Shown: positions 33,870 through 43,250 of the stretch, one piece after another
Numbering within the stretch: position 1 is the stretch's first letter
How the letters are laid out: every line of letters begins with the position of its first letter
Assembly: GCF_029227915.1 (NCBI RefSeq)
Contig: NC_079888.1
Coordinates: forward strand, 4,165,001-4,229,000
Origin: Hydractinia symbiolongicarpus
Taxonomy: Eukaryota; Cnidaria; Hydrozoa; Anthoathecata; Hydractiniidae
Reading direction: 5' to 3'
Length of the DNA stretch: 64,000 nucleotides
Made by a program: the position numbers and the translations under genes
The notes under the pieces: model-generated
Databases searched by the model: none
What the model was told of the DNA's origin: nothing
What the model saw: the letters and a program-made list of their open reading frames with translations, nothing else

Positions 33870-34004
33870 GCTCAAATTGGTACACATACCAACTGTTGTT
33901 TATGCTTGTTTCACCTTGCATAATTTATGTGAAATAAATAATTGTTACGTAGATCCACATGATGTGAAAAAAAATGCATTCTTCATCAAGAAAATGAAGA
34001 AAGT
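33868..34004 (+). repeat. Direct duplication of the Harbinger 3' coding end
   Basis: About 137 bp starting 'gagctcaaattgg' repeats the stretch 33,675-33,811 with few changes at an offset of 193 bp. It encodes the same 'IPTVVYACFTLHNLCEIN' segment. The duplicate then runs directly into the ubiquitin-protease-like region, so it marks a rearrangement point. Confidence 0.85.
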
Positions 34005-34078
34005 TCTGTTACAAATATGGAATGTAAGAAACCAAAAAACCCAGAGAAATCTTTTGCAGGTCACAAAATTTTGTAAAA

Positions 34079-34955
34079 TCAAAAAACCCAAAAAGCTTGC
34101 TACAAAGGCAAAAAGCTTGCTACAAATTTGGGCAACACATGTTACATCAATTCCATCTTGCAATGTTTTTATGTGTTACTTGCAGTCGCCACAGCCATCT
34201 CTGCAAATGATTCCAATATGGCAATAGGTAAAAGTTTTGTAAGTATTCTACGCAAATTATCCTTCTCCAAGGTTCTAGTGAATCCTTCTTCATTTCTAAA
34301 TGCATTAAAAAGGCCATGTTTCTAATGCAAGGGGCGCTGCTTTTAATCCGTTCTCTCAGCAAGCTGTCCATGAGATTATTGAGTATGTCATACCAGAGTT
34401 GTCTTTGCTTTCTTTGGTAGATTTTTCAACACTTGTGTGAAAATATCCACTACTTGCAGCACTTGCAATAATATTAGCACTTCTGATTTCATTTCTTTAA
34501 CTTCCCTTGACATCAACTGTACAATCTTCAATAGAAAACTTTTTGGAGAGCGAAGAATTGTCAGGTATCAACTCGTACTTTTGTCACTACTGCAATAGTT
34601 ACCAAACTGCAACAGTTAAAAAAGAGGTCGCAGAGTGCAGTTCAATTTTGGTTCTGCAATTAAAGCGCTTTGCTTATAACAAAGGCTTTGTGTCGAAGGT
34701 TTGTTCTCCTGTCACATCTTACCGGGGCACCGTTTTTATACACTCACTGTAGCCATTGAAGTCTCTTGTCGCAAGCACTACAACTTAAGGGCTGTAATTA
34801 ATAGAAATTTGAACAATGGCCGTTACACTACTGTTGCTTATAACCAAGTGCATGGTAAGTGGTGTCATTGCAACGACAGAGCAGTGGTCCCTTGCAAACA
34901 AAGCTTGCTTAATGGTGTACAACATTACATCCTTCCCCTTGAAGAGCTTAGGTAA
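34079..34955 (+). pseudogene. Ubiquitin-specific protease-like copy 1, broken
   Basis: The frame has the catalytic Cys box 'NLGNTCYINSILQCF' (34,125), a later 'GAAFNPFSQQAVHEIIEYVI' (34,332), then 'SIENFLESEELSGINSYFCH' and 'YCNSYQTATVKKEVAECSSI', where a Cys pair and the LKRF motif ('LVLQLKRFA') are typical of USP proteases. The His box reads 'NRNLNNGRYTTVAYNQVHGK' and 'WCHCNDRAV': the normal Gly-His-Tyr is Gly-Arg-Tyr, so the catalytic His is lost. Several stops and shifts separate these parts, and the region between Cys and His boxes is shortened. USPs remove ubiquitin from proteins. Two more copies follow at 36.5 and 40.6 kb. Confidence 0.8.
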
Positions 34956-34984
34956 ATTGCAGTCGGCACCACAACTTCCGGCTT

Positions 34985-35300
34985 ATGTCATATGTCAGCA
35001 AGGATGTTTGACTATTCTTATATTTTTTTTTATATTTTTTTGTAGTTTTGTCAGTAAAATTGAAAGCGAAAAACAAATAAAAATAAAAGCAGCAAGGGGG
35101 GTTTGACTGTACCAGGTCCTAGCTTTAGATAGCGACAATTCCACTTATTACCCCAGTTGAAAAGGAAAGAAAATTAATAAAAATTATGTCAACAAGGGAG
35201 GGTTTGACGGCACTGGTCTTATCTTTGGAGAGTGATGACTCCAATTCTTACCCCAGGCACCCAAGATTGTCTGACTGGGGTAAGAAGTGGAGTTGTCTGG
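34985..35300 (+). repeat. Minisatellite after USP copy 1
   Basis: A unit of about 100 bp ('cagcaagggggtttgac', 'ggtcttgtctttggagagtg', 'gactccacttattacccc') occurs two to three times here (near 34,993, 35,090 and 35,195), followed by an inverted partial copy 'ggggtaagaagtggag' at 35,277. The same unit forms a four-copy array after USP copy 2, so it travels with the protease-like sequence. Confidence 0.8.
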
Positions 35301-35309
35301 GGTAACAGT

Positions 35310-35462
35310 GGCTTGTTAGATATAGTTGAGAACTTCTGTTACTTAAGTGATATATTGGGCAGTGAAGGGGGTGTTGAAGTGTTACTTGCAGGATCGGTTC
35401 TGCTTGGAAAAAGTTCAGAGAGTTACTTCCTTTGGTGACTAGTAGAGTCTTGTCGATTGAGG
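35310..35462 (+). pseudogene. LINE reverse-transcriptase fragment, left half
   Basis: The translation gives 'LLDIVENFCYLSDILGSEGG', then after a small shift 'KKFRELLPLVTSRVLSIEV'. These are the conserved segments that follow the catalytic core in many animal LINE polyproteins (the VE-x-FCYLGD and WKKFRELLPLLTSR stretch). The frame is cut after 'SIEV' by a DNA transposon at the dinucleotide TA and resumes at 40,256. Confidence 0.8.
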
Positions 35463-36544
35463 TACAGTAAGTCCAGACATAAGCATATGCCTACGCTCAA
35501 CTTGCAATATTAATTGCTTTCATTCAAAAAAAACATTAGGCTAGCAAGTTCCTTTCGAATTGCGCAAAAATAATTGCTTCGTTTTAAAAACAAAAGCATA
35601 GCAAGGAACATTGTTTATAAACAATACTCTGTGCGAGAAAAAACTAAACGCTCAGGCCATTGAATTTTTATTCTTTTTAACAACGAACGAGACGATTAAT
35701 AACTCCTTCCAAAATATGGAGCGTGGCACATTTCGAAGCGTAAAAGTTGACTGGGTGGTGAAGTGAATTACTTGTTTAAGTTCATGACGATGTGCAAAGG
35801 TTTTCTGGGTTGCCGCCACTGGGTTCCTAGTCTACCTTTCTAAGGGGCGGGTCAGCCCAAGCATTACGATACGATTTCTCAAGTGTTCATGTCTAAAGCC
35901 TGAAAACCTTTTTGTTTCCAGGTTTCCTGCTTTTCATTCTTTGCCACAACCTTTCTAAGGGCCGGGTTCCAAGTGTACCTTTCCTAGCCCTGGGCTCTTT
36001 GTCAGTAGGTAAAAGCAACAAAGATACGAATTGTAGTTGATAACTCTTCTTTTTCCAACGTTTAACAAAAGTTATTGGTTTTGGCGGATGGTGTCAATGA
36101 ATGTGGCTGGTGTCTTGCAGGAGGCAGGGAATGCTTACTCAAGGGCCCGCACCAGATCCCAAACGTGAGTATATTTCACCAATCCTTATGTTTCCACATT
36201 CATAGGTGTTTGTCTTATTCTTTGAAGAGAGCCCTCTTTTTTTTCATTAACATCTCTGTCTTAAAAGGCTAGTTATATCTGCATTGCGATGTAGTTACTC
36301 CTATTCTCCCCACTAATTAAAGTAACGGGATTTTAATCTCCATATATTTAAAAAACACAAGCTCTTTAAACGAATCCAATGAGCTTGGTAATATTTCTTT
36401 ATCGTCAAAACATATTATTTAACATGCGGAACTTTTAAAAGTTCTTTTTATAAAAAGCAATGTTTAGCAACGCAAACGGAAAAACCCTACGTTTGGGACT
36501 TTTTCTTTCAAGATAAGATTTCGAAAACAAATTAAGTTTTAATA

Positions 36545-37482
36545 CTCAAAAAACCCGAAAAACTTGCTACAAGGTCTTCCAAAAGAACAGTCGCATTGCC
36601 ATCTAACCCTGATTTTAAGAATGGCGGTCTAAAAAACTTGTGAGACACATGTTATGCAAACTCAATCTTACAATGTTTTTATAACCTTCCAAAAGTTAAA
36701 GAAGCCATTTCTGTCAGCAAAACAACCTCAAAGTTAGGCGAAGCATTTGTAGGTGTTCTTCAAAGTTTGGCTGTTTGTAGAAGTCCAATTGCTCCCTCTC
36801 ATTTTTTGCGTGCTATGAAACATCATATCTCAGCTGCGAAGGGAAGTGCATTTAATATCTTTGCTCAGCACGACGTCGCCGAGGTTCTTGAATATCTCCT
36901 ACCTGGTCTGTCATTAGACTTTCCATTTCTTGGAAGTCTTTTTAGTATTGGCATCAAGACATCAACCACTTGCAATTCATGTCATATTACCAGCTCGTCA
37001 GAAGTTACAGCACCATGCATCCAACTTTCTCTGCACCCTACCTTACAATCTTCGTTAGATAATTTCTTTGAAAGCGAGTTGTCAGACACCAATTCCTACT
37101 TCTGCCATGTTCGCAACGCTCATCAAACTGCTCTAGTTGAAAAAGAGGTAGTGTCGTGCGGTTCCCATCTCATTTTACAGCTAAAACGTTTTGCCAGTGC
37201 CAACGGCCTTGTGTCAAAAATTGCCTCTCGTATTACTGCTTACCCTGGTACCCTTTCCATACCTTTTACCGTAGATGAAGAAGTAAAGTTTCGTAAAGAT
37301 TTTCAATTAGGGCTATTATCAACCATTGCGGCAACTTAAGTAATGGTCACTACACAACCATAGCCTTCGAGCAAATGGTTCACAGGTGGATACATTGCAA
37401 CGATAGAGCAGTAATTTTCTGTGATGACTGCCTTATTAACAGTCACGAGTCATATCTTTTCTTTCTAGAAGAGCTGAGGTAA
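36545..37482 (+). pseudogene. Ubiquitin-specific protease-like copy 2, broken
   Basis: It is homologous to copy 1 from 'tcaaaaaaccc' onwards. The Cys box is interrupted: the Gly codon is a TGA stop at 36,641, followed by 'DTCYANSILQCFYN'. The long open frame 36,767-37,339 then carries 'AFNIFAQHDVAEVLEYLLPG' (QHD-x-E motif), 'TTCNSCHITSSSE', 'SLDNFFESELSDTNSYFCHV', 'LILQLKRFA' and 'FTVDEEVKFRKDFQL'. A frameshift near 37,310 moves the His box 'NHCGNLSNGHYTTIAFEQM' and 'WIHCNDRAVIFCDDC' into another frame; here the catalytic His is kept. It is longer and better preserved than copy 1. It lies inside the TA-flanked element, which suggests capture or nested insertion. Confidence 0.82.
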
Positions 37483-37499
37483 GAATATTTTAACCGAAT

Positions 37500-37875
37500 G
37501 AGTCAGCAAGGGGGCTTGACTACACTCAGTCTTGTCTTTGAAGAGTGACGACTCCACTTATTACCCCAGTCAAAAATAAAACAAAATCAAATAAAAATTA
37601 AGTTAGCAAGGCGGTTTGATCATACTAGGTCTTGTCTTTGAAGAATGACGACTCCACTTATTACCCCAGTTAAATAATAAAAAAAAAAACATATTAGCAG
37701 GGGGGTTTGATCACACATGATCTTGTCTTTGGAGAGTAACGACTCCACTTATTACCTGAGTTAAAAAAGAGTTCAGCTCACTCTTCTCTGGTAACTTAAA
37801 AGAAGCTTAGCAAGGGGGTTTGCTTTCAGCTTGTCTTTGGGTGTAACGACCCCACTTTCTACCCCAGTTCAGTAA
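37500..37875 (+). repeat. Minisatellite after USP copy 2, four units of about 100 bp
   Basis: 'gactccactt' or its variant occurs at 37,550, 37,650, 37,741 and 37,848, each preceded by 'agcaagggggtttga' and 'cttgtctttgg'. Unit length varies from 91 to 107 because of poly-A expansions between copies. Confidence 0.88.
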
Positions 37876-37885
37876 GGTGCCCAAG

Positions 37886-38300
37886 TTTACTAACTTGGTC
37901 TTCACGCTTGACAACCCTGCTGTCCTTAGTCAAAATATGTACAGGCTGGTCCTGTCATGACAACCTCCTGTGTAAGGCTGAGTGTTGGGGCCCTGTAACA
38001 CATGTGGAAAGCTACAGCCAGAGTCACAAGTTCTGGCGCACAGGAGGGTTTTATATAATTCTTTTTTATATTATATATTTTTGACATATGCATTTTTTCC
38101 ATTTGTGTTTGTTCTGTAACCAGTCCGTTTATGTTGTTAGCTCTGTCTTGTGTCGTATTGTTAGTGATTGAAGGATTGTTTTTTCTCTTTAAGATTTTCT
38201 CAGTGAATAGTTATAAGTCCAAGTTGGACAGTACTCATGCTTGTAATAAGCAAGAAAGTGTATTCAGCACCTTCTTCTGGGAGCCTCATCCCAATTTTAT
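37886..38300 (+). repeat. Dispersed repeat R, copy A
   Basis: The stretch from 'actaacttggtcttcac' to 'gggagcctcatccc' is repeated at 50,401-50,716 (copy B), including 'gctgagtgttggggccctgt' and 'ttgttttttctcttt', and a shorter part ('gggctgactgttggg', 'agagtcacaagttct') lies at 41,140-41,260 (copy C). It has no clear ORF. In A and C it lies downstream of USP-like sequence, in B it does not. Confidence 0.85.
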
Positions 38301-38935
38301 TTACATCCATCGTCCCTGTAGACAAGATACTTCAGTGCAGCTTGCTGTATTGTAAACCTTTTTCATCAAAGAATAGCACAGTTGAACAGAAAGTGGTCAA
38401 AGTTTACTTTAGGAAGATAGGAATGTCTAGTTTCTGCCGATGACCATCCGTTTACCTCTTCGAGGTGACCCAGCTAAACATCCAGGGTACTTAGGTTCAG
38501 AAATATGGGTAGAAACCTACCTGCCCTTGGTTAAAGTTCTGTTCATATTTTCAAAATCCTTTTTATTTTTTTATATTTTTTAATTAAATCCTTGTAAAAG
38601 GGAGAATTGTGCTTTTAGAGGCATTTTCTCTAGAGGAGTACAACCTCTAGCTTATTTCCAAAGACCTAACAGGTTGAGTTCATCATTGTGGTGGCTTGCC
38701 ACCTCTTTGTAAATTATTTTCTTTTAATGTTCAGGAAAGTTCAAAACACTCATTGTGAGAACATTTTGTTTTAAATTTTAATCCCGAAGAAATAGTCTAA
38801 AATTATAACTTTCGACGCGCATAAAAGGCGAAAGCGCTCGTTCTGGTAAGAATGAAAAGATACAAAGTTAAAACTCAATCTTGGAAAAAGAGTTAGTACA
38901 AACTTGAAAATATTAATAAAAAAGTGCTATAAAAT
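38301..38935. other. Non-coding spacer in the TA-flanked element
   Basis: I see no gene here. A 'gaggtgacccagctaaac' and 'cttatttccaaagacctaac' style of moderately GC-rich sequence suggests further repeat-derived material, but no second copy is present in the window. Confidence 0.4.
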
Positions 38936-39720
38936 TACATGAAGTCACTGTTATTTAGTTTCGATCGTCGCAAATACTCATTCATAGCATTAACTGCGCC
39001 TGCCCAAGTCGATTTTTGGTTCGTTTTTGAAACATCAAAGTACCGAAAAACAATCTGCTTAATATACTCGACTTTTTGTTCATACCAAAAATGTTTTTTC
39101 CCTTTCTCTCCTCTACGGTGAAACTCTTTTTCATTAGTTTTGTCGCAAAATTTCCTATTTTGCCACCACATTGATTGCGCGCATACAAGATGACGTCGTC
39201 GGTCAAATATGAGTTGGAAGGAATATGATTAAAACTGTGCTGTGGAGGAATAGAAAACAATTGGTGTGGTGGAGAGAATGGCTGGTGCGGTGGAGAAAAT
39301 GGTTGGTGTGGCGCAGAAAATAGTCAATGCTGTGGATAAGGGAAATGTACGGCGGCATATTCAACAGTCCATGCTGTGGATAAGGTGAAATGTACGGTGG
39401 CATATTCAAATGATGTTTTGAGATAAACGGAGGTGGTGGTTGATGAATTGAAAAGGTTGGTGCAAGTTGCTGTCTATGTGTTGGTGGAGGTGACAAAATT
39501 GGTTTAGGTGGCGAAACTGGTCTAGGTGGCGAAACTGGTCTAGGTGGCGAATCTGGAATTACAATGTCAAAGTCAACCATGAAAGAGTTGTTTTGTGGTT
39601 GTTGGTCTTGCTGCTGAGTAAGTGGTGCTTTTGTTTCCTTCTGTTGTGCGGCTTCTGGTTGATTTGTTGTTTGTTGTTGTTGCTGCTTGCGTGGTTGTAA
39701 AGCGTTATTATTTTTCAGTT
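38936..39720 (-). pseudogene. BEN-domain gene, frameshifted, with Gln- and Pro-rich N-terminus
   Basis: Reading on the minus strand, a Gln-rich part (39,715-39,580, 'ALQPRKQQQQQTTNQPEAAQ') follows a splice-like 'ttttttcag'. Next comes 'MVDFDIVIPDSPPRPVSPPR' with three tandem PPRPVSP-like repeats and two 'NMPPYIS' repeats. After frame changes a BEN domain appears: 'DDVILYARNQCGGKIGNFAT' and 'KLMKKSFTVEERK' in one frame, then 'KVEYIKQIVFRYFDVSKTNQ' and 'TWAGAVNAMNEYLRR' in another. BEN domains bind DNA or chromatin and occur in animal, poxviral and transposon-associated proteins. At least two frameshifts make this copy inactive. Confidence 0.62.
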
Positions 39721-39721
39721 T

Positions 39722-39925
39722 TTTTTTAAACTTTTAAAATGCGATCTAAAAAAATATTTCTATCGCCGTTTTTCGTTTTTAAACTTTTAAAATGCGATCT
39801 AAAAAAACATTTCTTTCGCCGCTATTCGTTTTTAAACTTTTAAAATGCGATCTAAAAAGACATTTCTATTGCCGTTTTTCGTTTTTAAACTTTTAAATAC
39901 GATCTAAAAAAGCTTTTCTATCAAA
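39722..39925. repeat. Four tandem copies of a 53-bp unit
   Basis: 'gcgatctaaaaa' (last copy 'acgatct') occurs at 39,741, 39,794, 39,847 and about 39,899. Each unit also contains 'tttctatcgccgtttttcg' or a close variant and 'tttttaaacttttaaa'. It lies just upstream of the BEN gene, inside the TA-flanked element. Confidence 0.9.
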
Positions 39926-40255
39926 ATTAAAGTTTCAATCTTTGTTAAAATATAATAATTTCTATCGCTTAAAAGCTTTATTTAACCCGCACAACCAACA
40001 AGGCCTTCTCGCTAGTTTATTTAGTTTCACGCAAATATTTTTTTAATAAAACTATTAAACAAAGGCTCTTCGTGTCACATTGATAGAGTTGATAACATTT
40101 CCAATTATGCTATTGGGAATAGTTATGTTAACACTATTATGACTTACAGGACTCGCAAAATAATTAATAAGAACAAAACACAAACAACTACCGCCTCCGA
40201 GAAAAAGGTGTGAAACTGGAGCGTACGTGTACGCTTACATCTGGACTGTACTGTA

Positions 40256-40605
40256 AAAAGTATGTTGTATGAGGCCTGTGTAAGAAGTGTTATGTTGTAT
40301 GGTAGTAAGACAAGCGCAGTGAAGCAGGAAGATCTTGACCGTTTAGAAAGGAATGATATGAGAATAGTTAGGTGGATGTGTAACGCCAGGATAATTGAGT
40401 AAGAAAGAGACTTAATAGTTCCCTGGGCAAAGTCCAGTGGCTGACCAAGAAAGGCTTGGCTGGAGGTTATAAGGACAGACTTGATACAGAGGAGGTTGAG
40501 CTTGGATCTAACACAGTCTAGATCAGATTGGAAGAGGGTCATTAATATACCTCGTCCAACCCATGCTAGCAAAGAAAACGGACGTTAAGCCGAGAATGAT
40601 GATGA
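40256..40605 (+). pseudogene. LINE reverse-transcriptase fragment, right half, with GATGAT tail
   Basis: The frame reads 'KSMLYEACVRSVMLYGSKTS', 'AVKQEDLDRLERNDMRIVRW' and 'MCNARIIE', then a stop and, in a second frame, 'RKAWLEVIRTDLIQRRLSLD'. This is the usual C-terminal order of an animal LINE polyprotein. It ends with 'gagaatgatgatgataatgg', a typical GATGAT-type LINE tail. It continues the fragment at 35,310-35,462. Confidence 0.85.
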
Positions 40606-40607
40606 TA

Positions 40608-41010
40608 ATGGCATCAAGACATCCACCACCTGCGATACATGTAATATAACCAGCTCCTCAGAAGTTAAAGCACCATGCATTAAATTCTATTTGCACCCTA
40701 CAATCAATCTGCCTTAGGTAATTTATTTGAAAGGAAGAAGTTGTCAGACACTGCCATGTTTGCATTGCTCATCAAACTGCTCTAGATAAAAAGGAGGTGG
40801 TGCAGCGCAGTTCTCATTTGCCACTGCCAGTGGACTTGTCCCAGGGAACTATTAAGTCTCTACTTGTACCTTTTGCATTGCGATGTAGTTACTCCTATTC
40901 TCATTTTGAATTAACAGCTAATATCAACCATTGTGGCAACTAAAATAATGGACAGTATACAACCATAGCCAGTGACCAGTGACCTAATGTAGTTTGCTGT
41001 TCCCTTCAGG
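40608..41010 (+). pseudogene. Ubiquitin-specific protease-like copy 3, highly degraded
   Basis: It starts at 'ggcatcaagacatccaccac', matching copy 2 at about 36,950, and follows copy 2 through 'aataaccagctcctcagaag', the 'gccatgtttgc' (YFCHV) region and 'tcaaactgctctag', but with deletions and stops. 'aatatcaaccattgtggcaa' near 40,921 corresponds to the region before the His box. The Cys box is absent because the LINE tail abuts directly. Confidence 0.75.
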
Positions 41011-41139
41011 TAAAACTCACTTGTTTTTACAATTGCTTTTGAAGCGTGCACTCTGTGATGCATATGCAAATGGGGATACAAATGGAGTTTTTTTTTCCAT
41101 TTGTCCTATTTTTTGGACCTTGATAGGATAAAACCTCAA

Positions 41140-41260
41140 TTACGACATGTCTGGTCTTGTCGTTAGGCTAGTCCTTTGCAGCAATGATCTGTGTAGGGCT
41201 GACTGTTGGGCCCATAACACGTGTAAAGCTACTGCCAGAGTCACAAGTTCTTTCGCACAG
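41140..41260 (+). repeat. Dispersed repeat R, copy C (partial)
   Basis: 'gggctgactgttgggcccat', 'gtaaagctactgccagagtc' and 'acaagttctttcgcacag' match copy A (37,970-38,045), with several changes. Confidence 0.75.
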
Positions 41261-41689
41261 ATGGTTGCCTGCTTCTTTTTTTGTTACCACGGTTGCGTTA
41301 TAAATTCTTCTAAAATTCATCGTTTAAGGATGTTCTCTTTGCAATAAGTTTTATTTATTTTACGTACTCCTTAATTCAGTTTGGATCGCTTGTTTTTTTT
41401 TTGCTTCTGACTGTAGCTGTTGTTCATCATTGTTTTGTTCAATGTCTTCTGTGGACAGGTATTTGTATTCGAAGTTTGTTCTTCTTTGTTCTTCTTCGTT
41501 CTTGTGTGTTGTATTAATTTTATGTTAGTCAAAGTAGTCAATGTATTTTTCGCCAAATCCTTGCAACAAAAAAGATTATTGATTAATTCGGAATCTTTAT
41601 TAGGTACAACCTCTACATATACAAGTTTTATCATTACAGCTTGCTTTACCACAATTTCTTATCTGTGAAAGAAATCCTTATGATCCTCC
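41261..41689. other. No recognisable gene
   Basis: T-rich sequence with overlapping open frames on both strands of about 80-90 codons, biased to Phe/Val on one strand and Lys/Asn on the other. That pattern comes from base composition and I do not call a gene. Confidence 0.45.
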
Positions 41690-42492
41690 TCAAAAAAACT
41701 TTACAAAGTTCAGAGATGGGAAAAATTTTAAGCGCAAAAGTCTTGCCCAAGAGATTAACGATAAAAGCTGGAATAAATTTCCATAATGAATAAAAACTAC
41801 ATCGCAATCAAATTGTATACCTGTGCAGGCAGAGTAAAAATAATTATCTGGCACAATATTTCCGTGATAACCTACAAAACTTCCAAAAGGTATGGAAAAG
41901 CATCAACTCTATCATCTCTTCTAAATCCAACAATTTATCCTCTCCCACTTGTCTTGAAATAAACAATGAACCTAATTTCTGACCCTACCACCTTAACACT
42001 TTTAACAACTATTTTTATCTTTTGGCTACAAAATACCGGCCAAAACTACCCTTTTTATCAAAGCACTTCACACATTTTCTTTATTTTTGCATCTATTCCC
42101 TAAACTTAAATAAATCTATTGGTCCTTTTAGCATTCCAGATTCAATATTATCTCTTCTCAGAAATGAAATTGCCAAGTCATTATCTATTCTCATCAATCT
42201 TTTTTTATCAACTGGTATCTTTCCATCGCAGCTTAAAATTGCAAAGGTGATACCTGTTCATAAAAAAGGTCCCAAAACAAATTGCACCAATTATCGCCTC
42301 ATTTCTCTATTATGTAACATTAATAAAAATTTTGAGAAGCTAATAAACAAACGTGTACATCAGTTTCTAACTCTGCATAAAATTATCTTTACGGAACAGT
42401 TTGCTTTCAGGAAAAAATACTCCACTGCGCAGACCCTTCAAAATATCTGTCAACAATTAATGGATTCATTAGATTCTAGACTGGTACAGTAG
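41690..42492 (+). pseudogene. LINE reverse-transcriptase fragment (CR1/L2-like)
   Basis: Pre-polymerase segments around 41,850-42,020 ('NYLAQYFRDNLQNFQKVWKS', 'INSIISSKSNN', 'SPTCLEINNEPNF') lead to the open frame with 'NKSIGPFSIPDSILSLLRNE', 'LFLSTGIFPSQLKIAKVIPV', 'NYRLISLLCNINKNFEKLIN' and 'FAFRKKYSTAQTLQNI', the first blocks of the reverse transcriptase. The frame stops at 42,490 before the catalytic ADD. It is clearly related to the LINE in the ISL2EU element (compare 'LKIAKVIPVYKKG') but on the other strand and decayed. Confidence 0.85.
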
Positions 42493-42694
42493 GGTTTGTG
42501 AAAGCAATACTATGTTAGTAAAAAAAATTCAGCTAAGCAACTTGACAGACAAGAAAACTCTCCAACATTATGAACTTAAGGCCTGGTCAGAAAGATTGAG
42601 TTGATTTTAATAAAGCGTTTATGCTAATTTTTTCTCTTAAAAACTTACTGATATCCTTCATTCGTTTATTTTTAAAGCTCACTACTTTATCCTT

Positions 42695-43250
42695 AGAGTA
42701 GAGTGGAAACTTTTTTCAATTTGATTGTGAACGTCTCCTGCAGATACCACGTCTTGTGAACATATGCTGTGTGGCAAAGATGTTGAATTAATAGTAAATA
42801 GAGAATTCTAATTCAGCAGGTGTCATGCCTAAAAATTGTAAGACAGTAGCCATTTATTTGCGGATTTTTGTGGAAGTTATAAGCTCTGGGTTTTTTAAGT
42901 GAGCCTTGGCTGCGATACTGTTAAGCACATCCCATCCTAGGCCGTGATTTTCAGATTTTTTAAATACACAAGGAAAGAAGTATTGGTTGGTATCCATTTA
43001 TTCCAACTTGCGAATGCGCCATTATCAATACATTAATGCATGCCTGAGCCTTCAGTGTAAATAATGTGGTGCTCCTTTCTTCCTCTTACTCTTGAGTACA
43101 AAAATTTCAACCTTCCTTCAAGTACTTTTTCTGTTGCATTTTCAAGATTGTCAATGTCCTCTTGACGCTTCCACTTATCTTTATTGACCCCATGTTCTAG
43201 TGTCATTTTTGTTGGTACTCCTTGACGTGCGTTGAACGTTACGATTCGAA
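42695..43250 (-). pseudogene. Second tyrosine-recombinase-like remnant
   Basis: On the minus strand, in shifting frames, I read 'FNARQGVPTKMTLEHGVNKD', 'KWKRQEDIDNLENATEKVLE', 'GRLKFLYSRVRGRKEHHIIY', 'NPELITSTKIRK' and finally 'CHTAYVHKTWYLQETF'. This order (R-x-GE/VP-x-K/R-M-x-L, then 'Y..GRG.K', 'PELITSTK-R', and H-x-x-x-VH-x-x-WY) matches the phage-integrase-like proteins with an 'FLGHDIRVHR'-type ending that are common in cnidarians. It belongs to a different subfamily from the one at 12 kb. At least three frame changes and a stop are present. A neighbouring frame at 43,303-43,689 could be its N-terminal part, but I am not sure. Confidence 0.6.

Larger units (their letters stand above)
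35465..40253. mobile_element. TA-flanked DNA transposon, 4.8 kb, inserted in a LINE fragment
   Basis: The left end reads 'cagtaagtccagacataagc', and the right end, read inwards on the other strand, is 'cagtacagtccagatgtaag'. The inverted ends agree at roughly 80 % over about 40 bp with one gap, up to 'tacgctc'. TA flanks both sides (35,463-35,464 and 40,254-40,255). Removal of the insert plus one TA brings the LINE reading frame back in register, which fixes the borders. Inside are USP copy 2, its minisatellite, a dispersed repeat and a BEN-domain gene. No transposase is seen, so I treat it as non-autonomous or of unknown superfamily; TA duplication suggests Tc1/mariner-like mobilisation. Confidence 0.8.
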
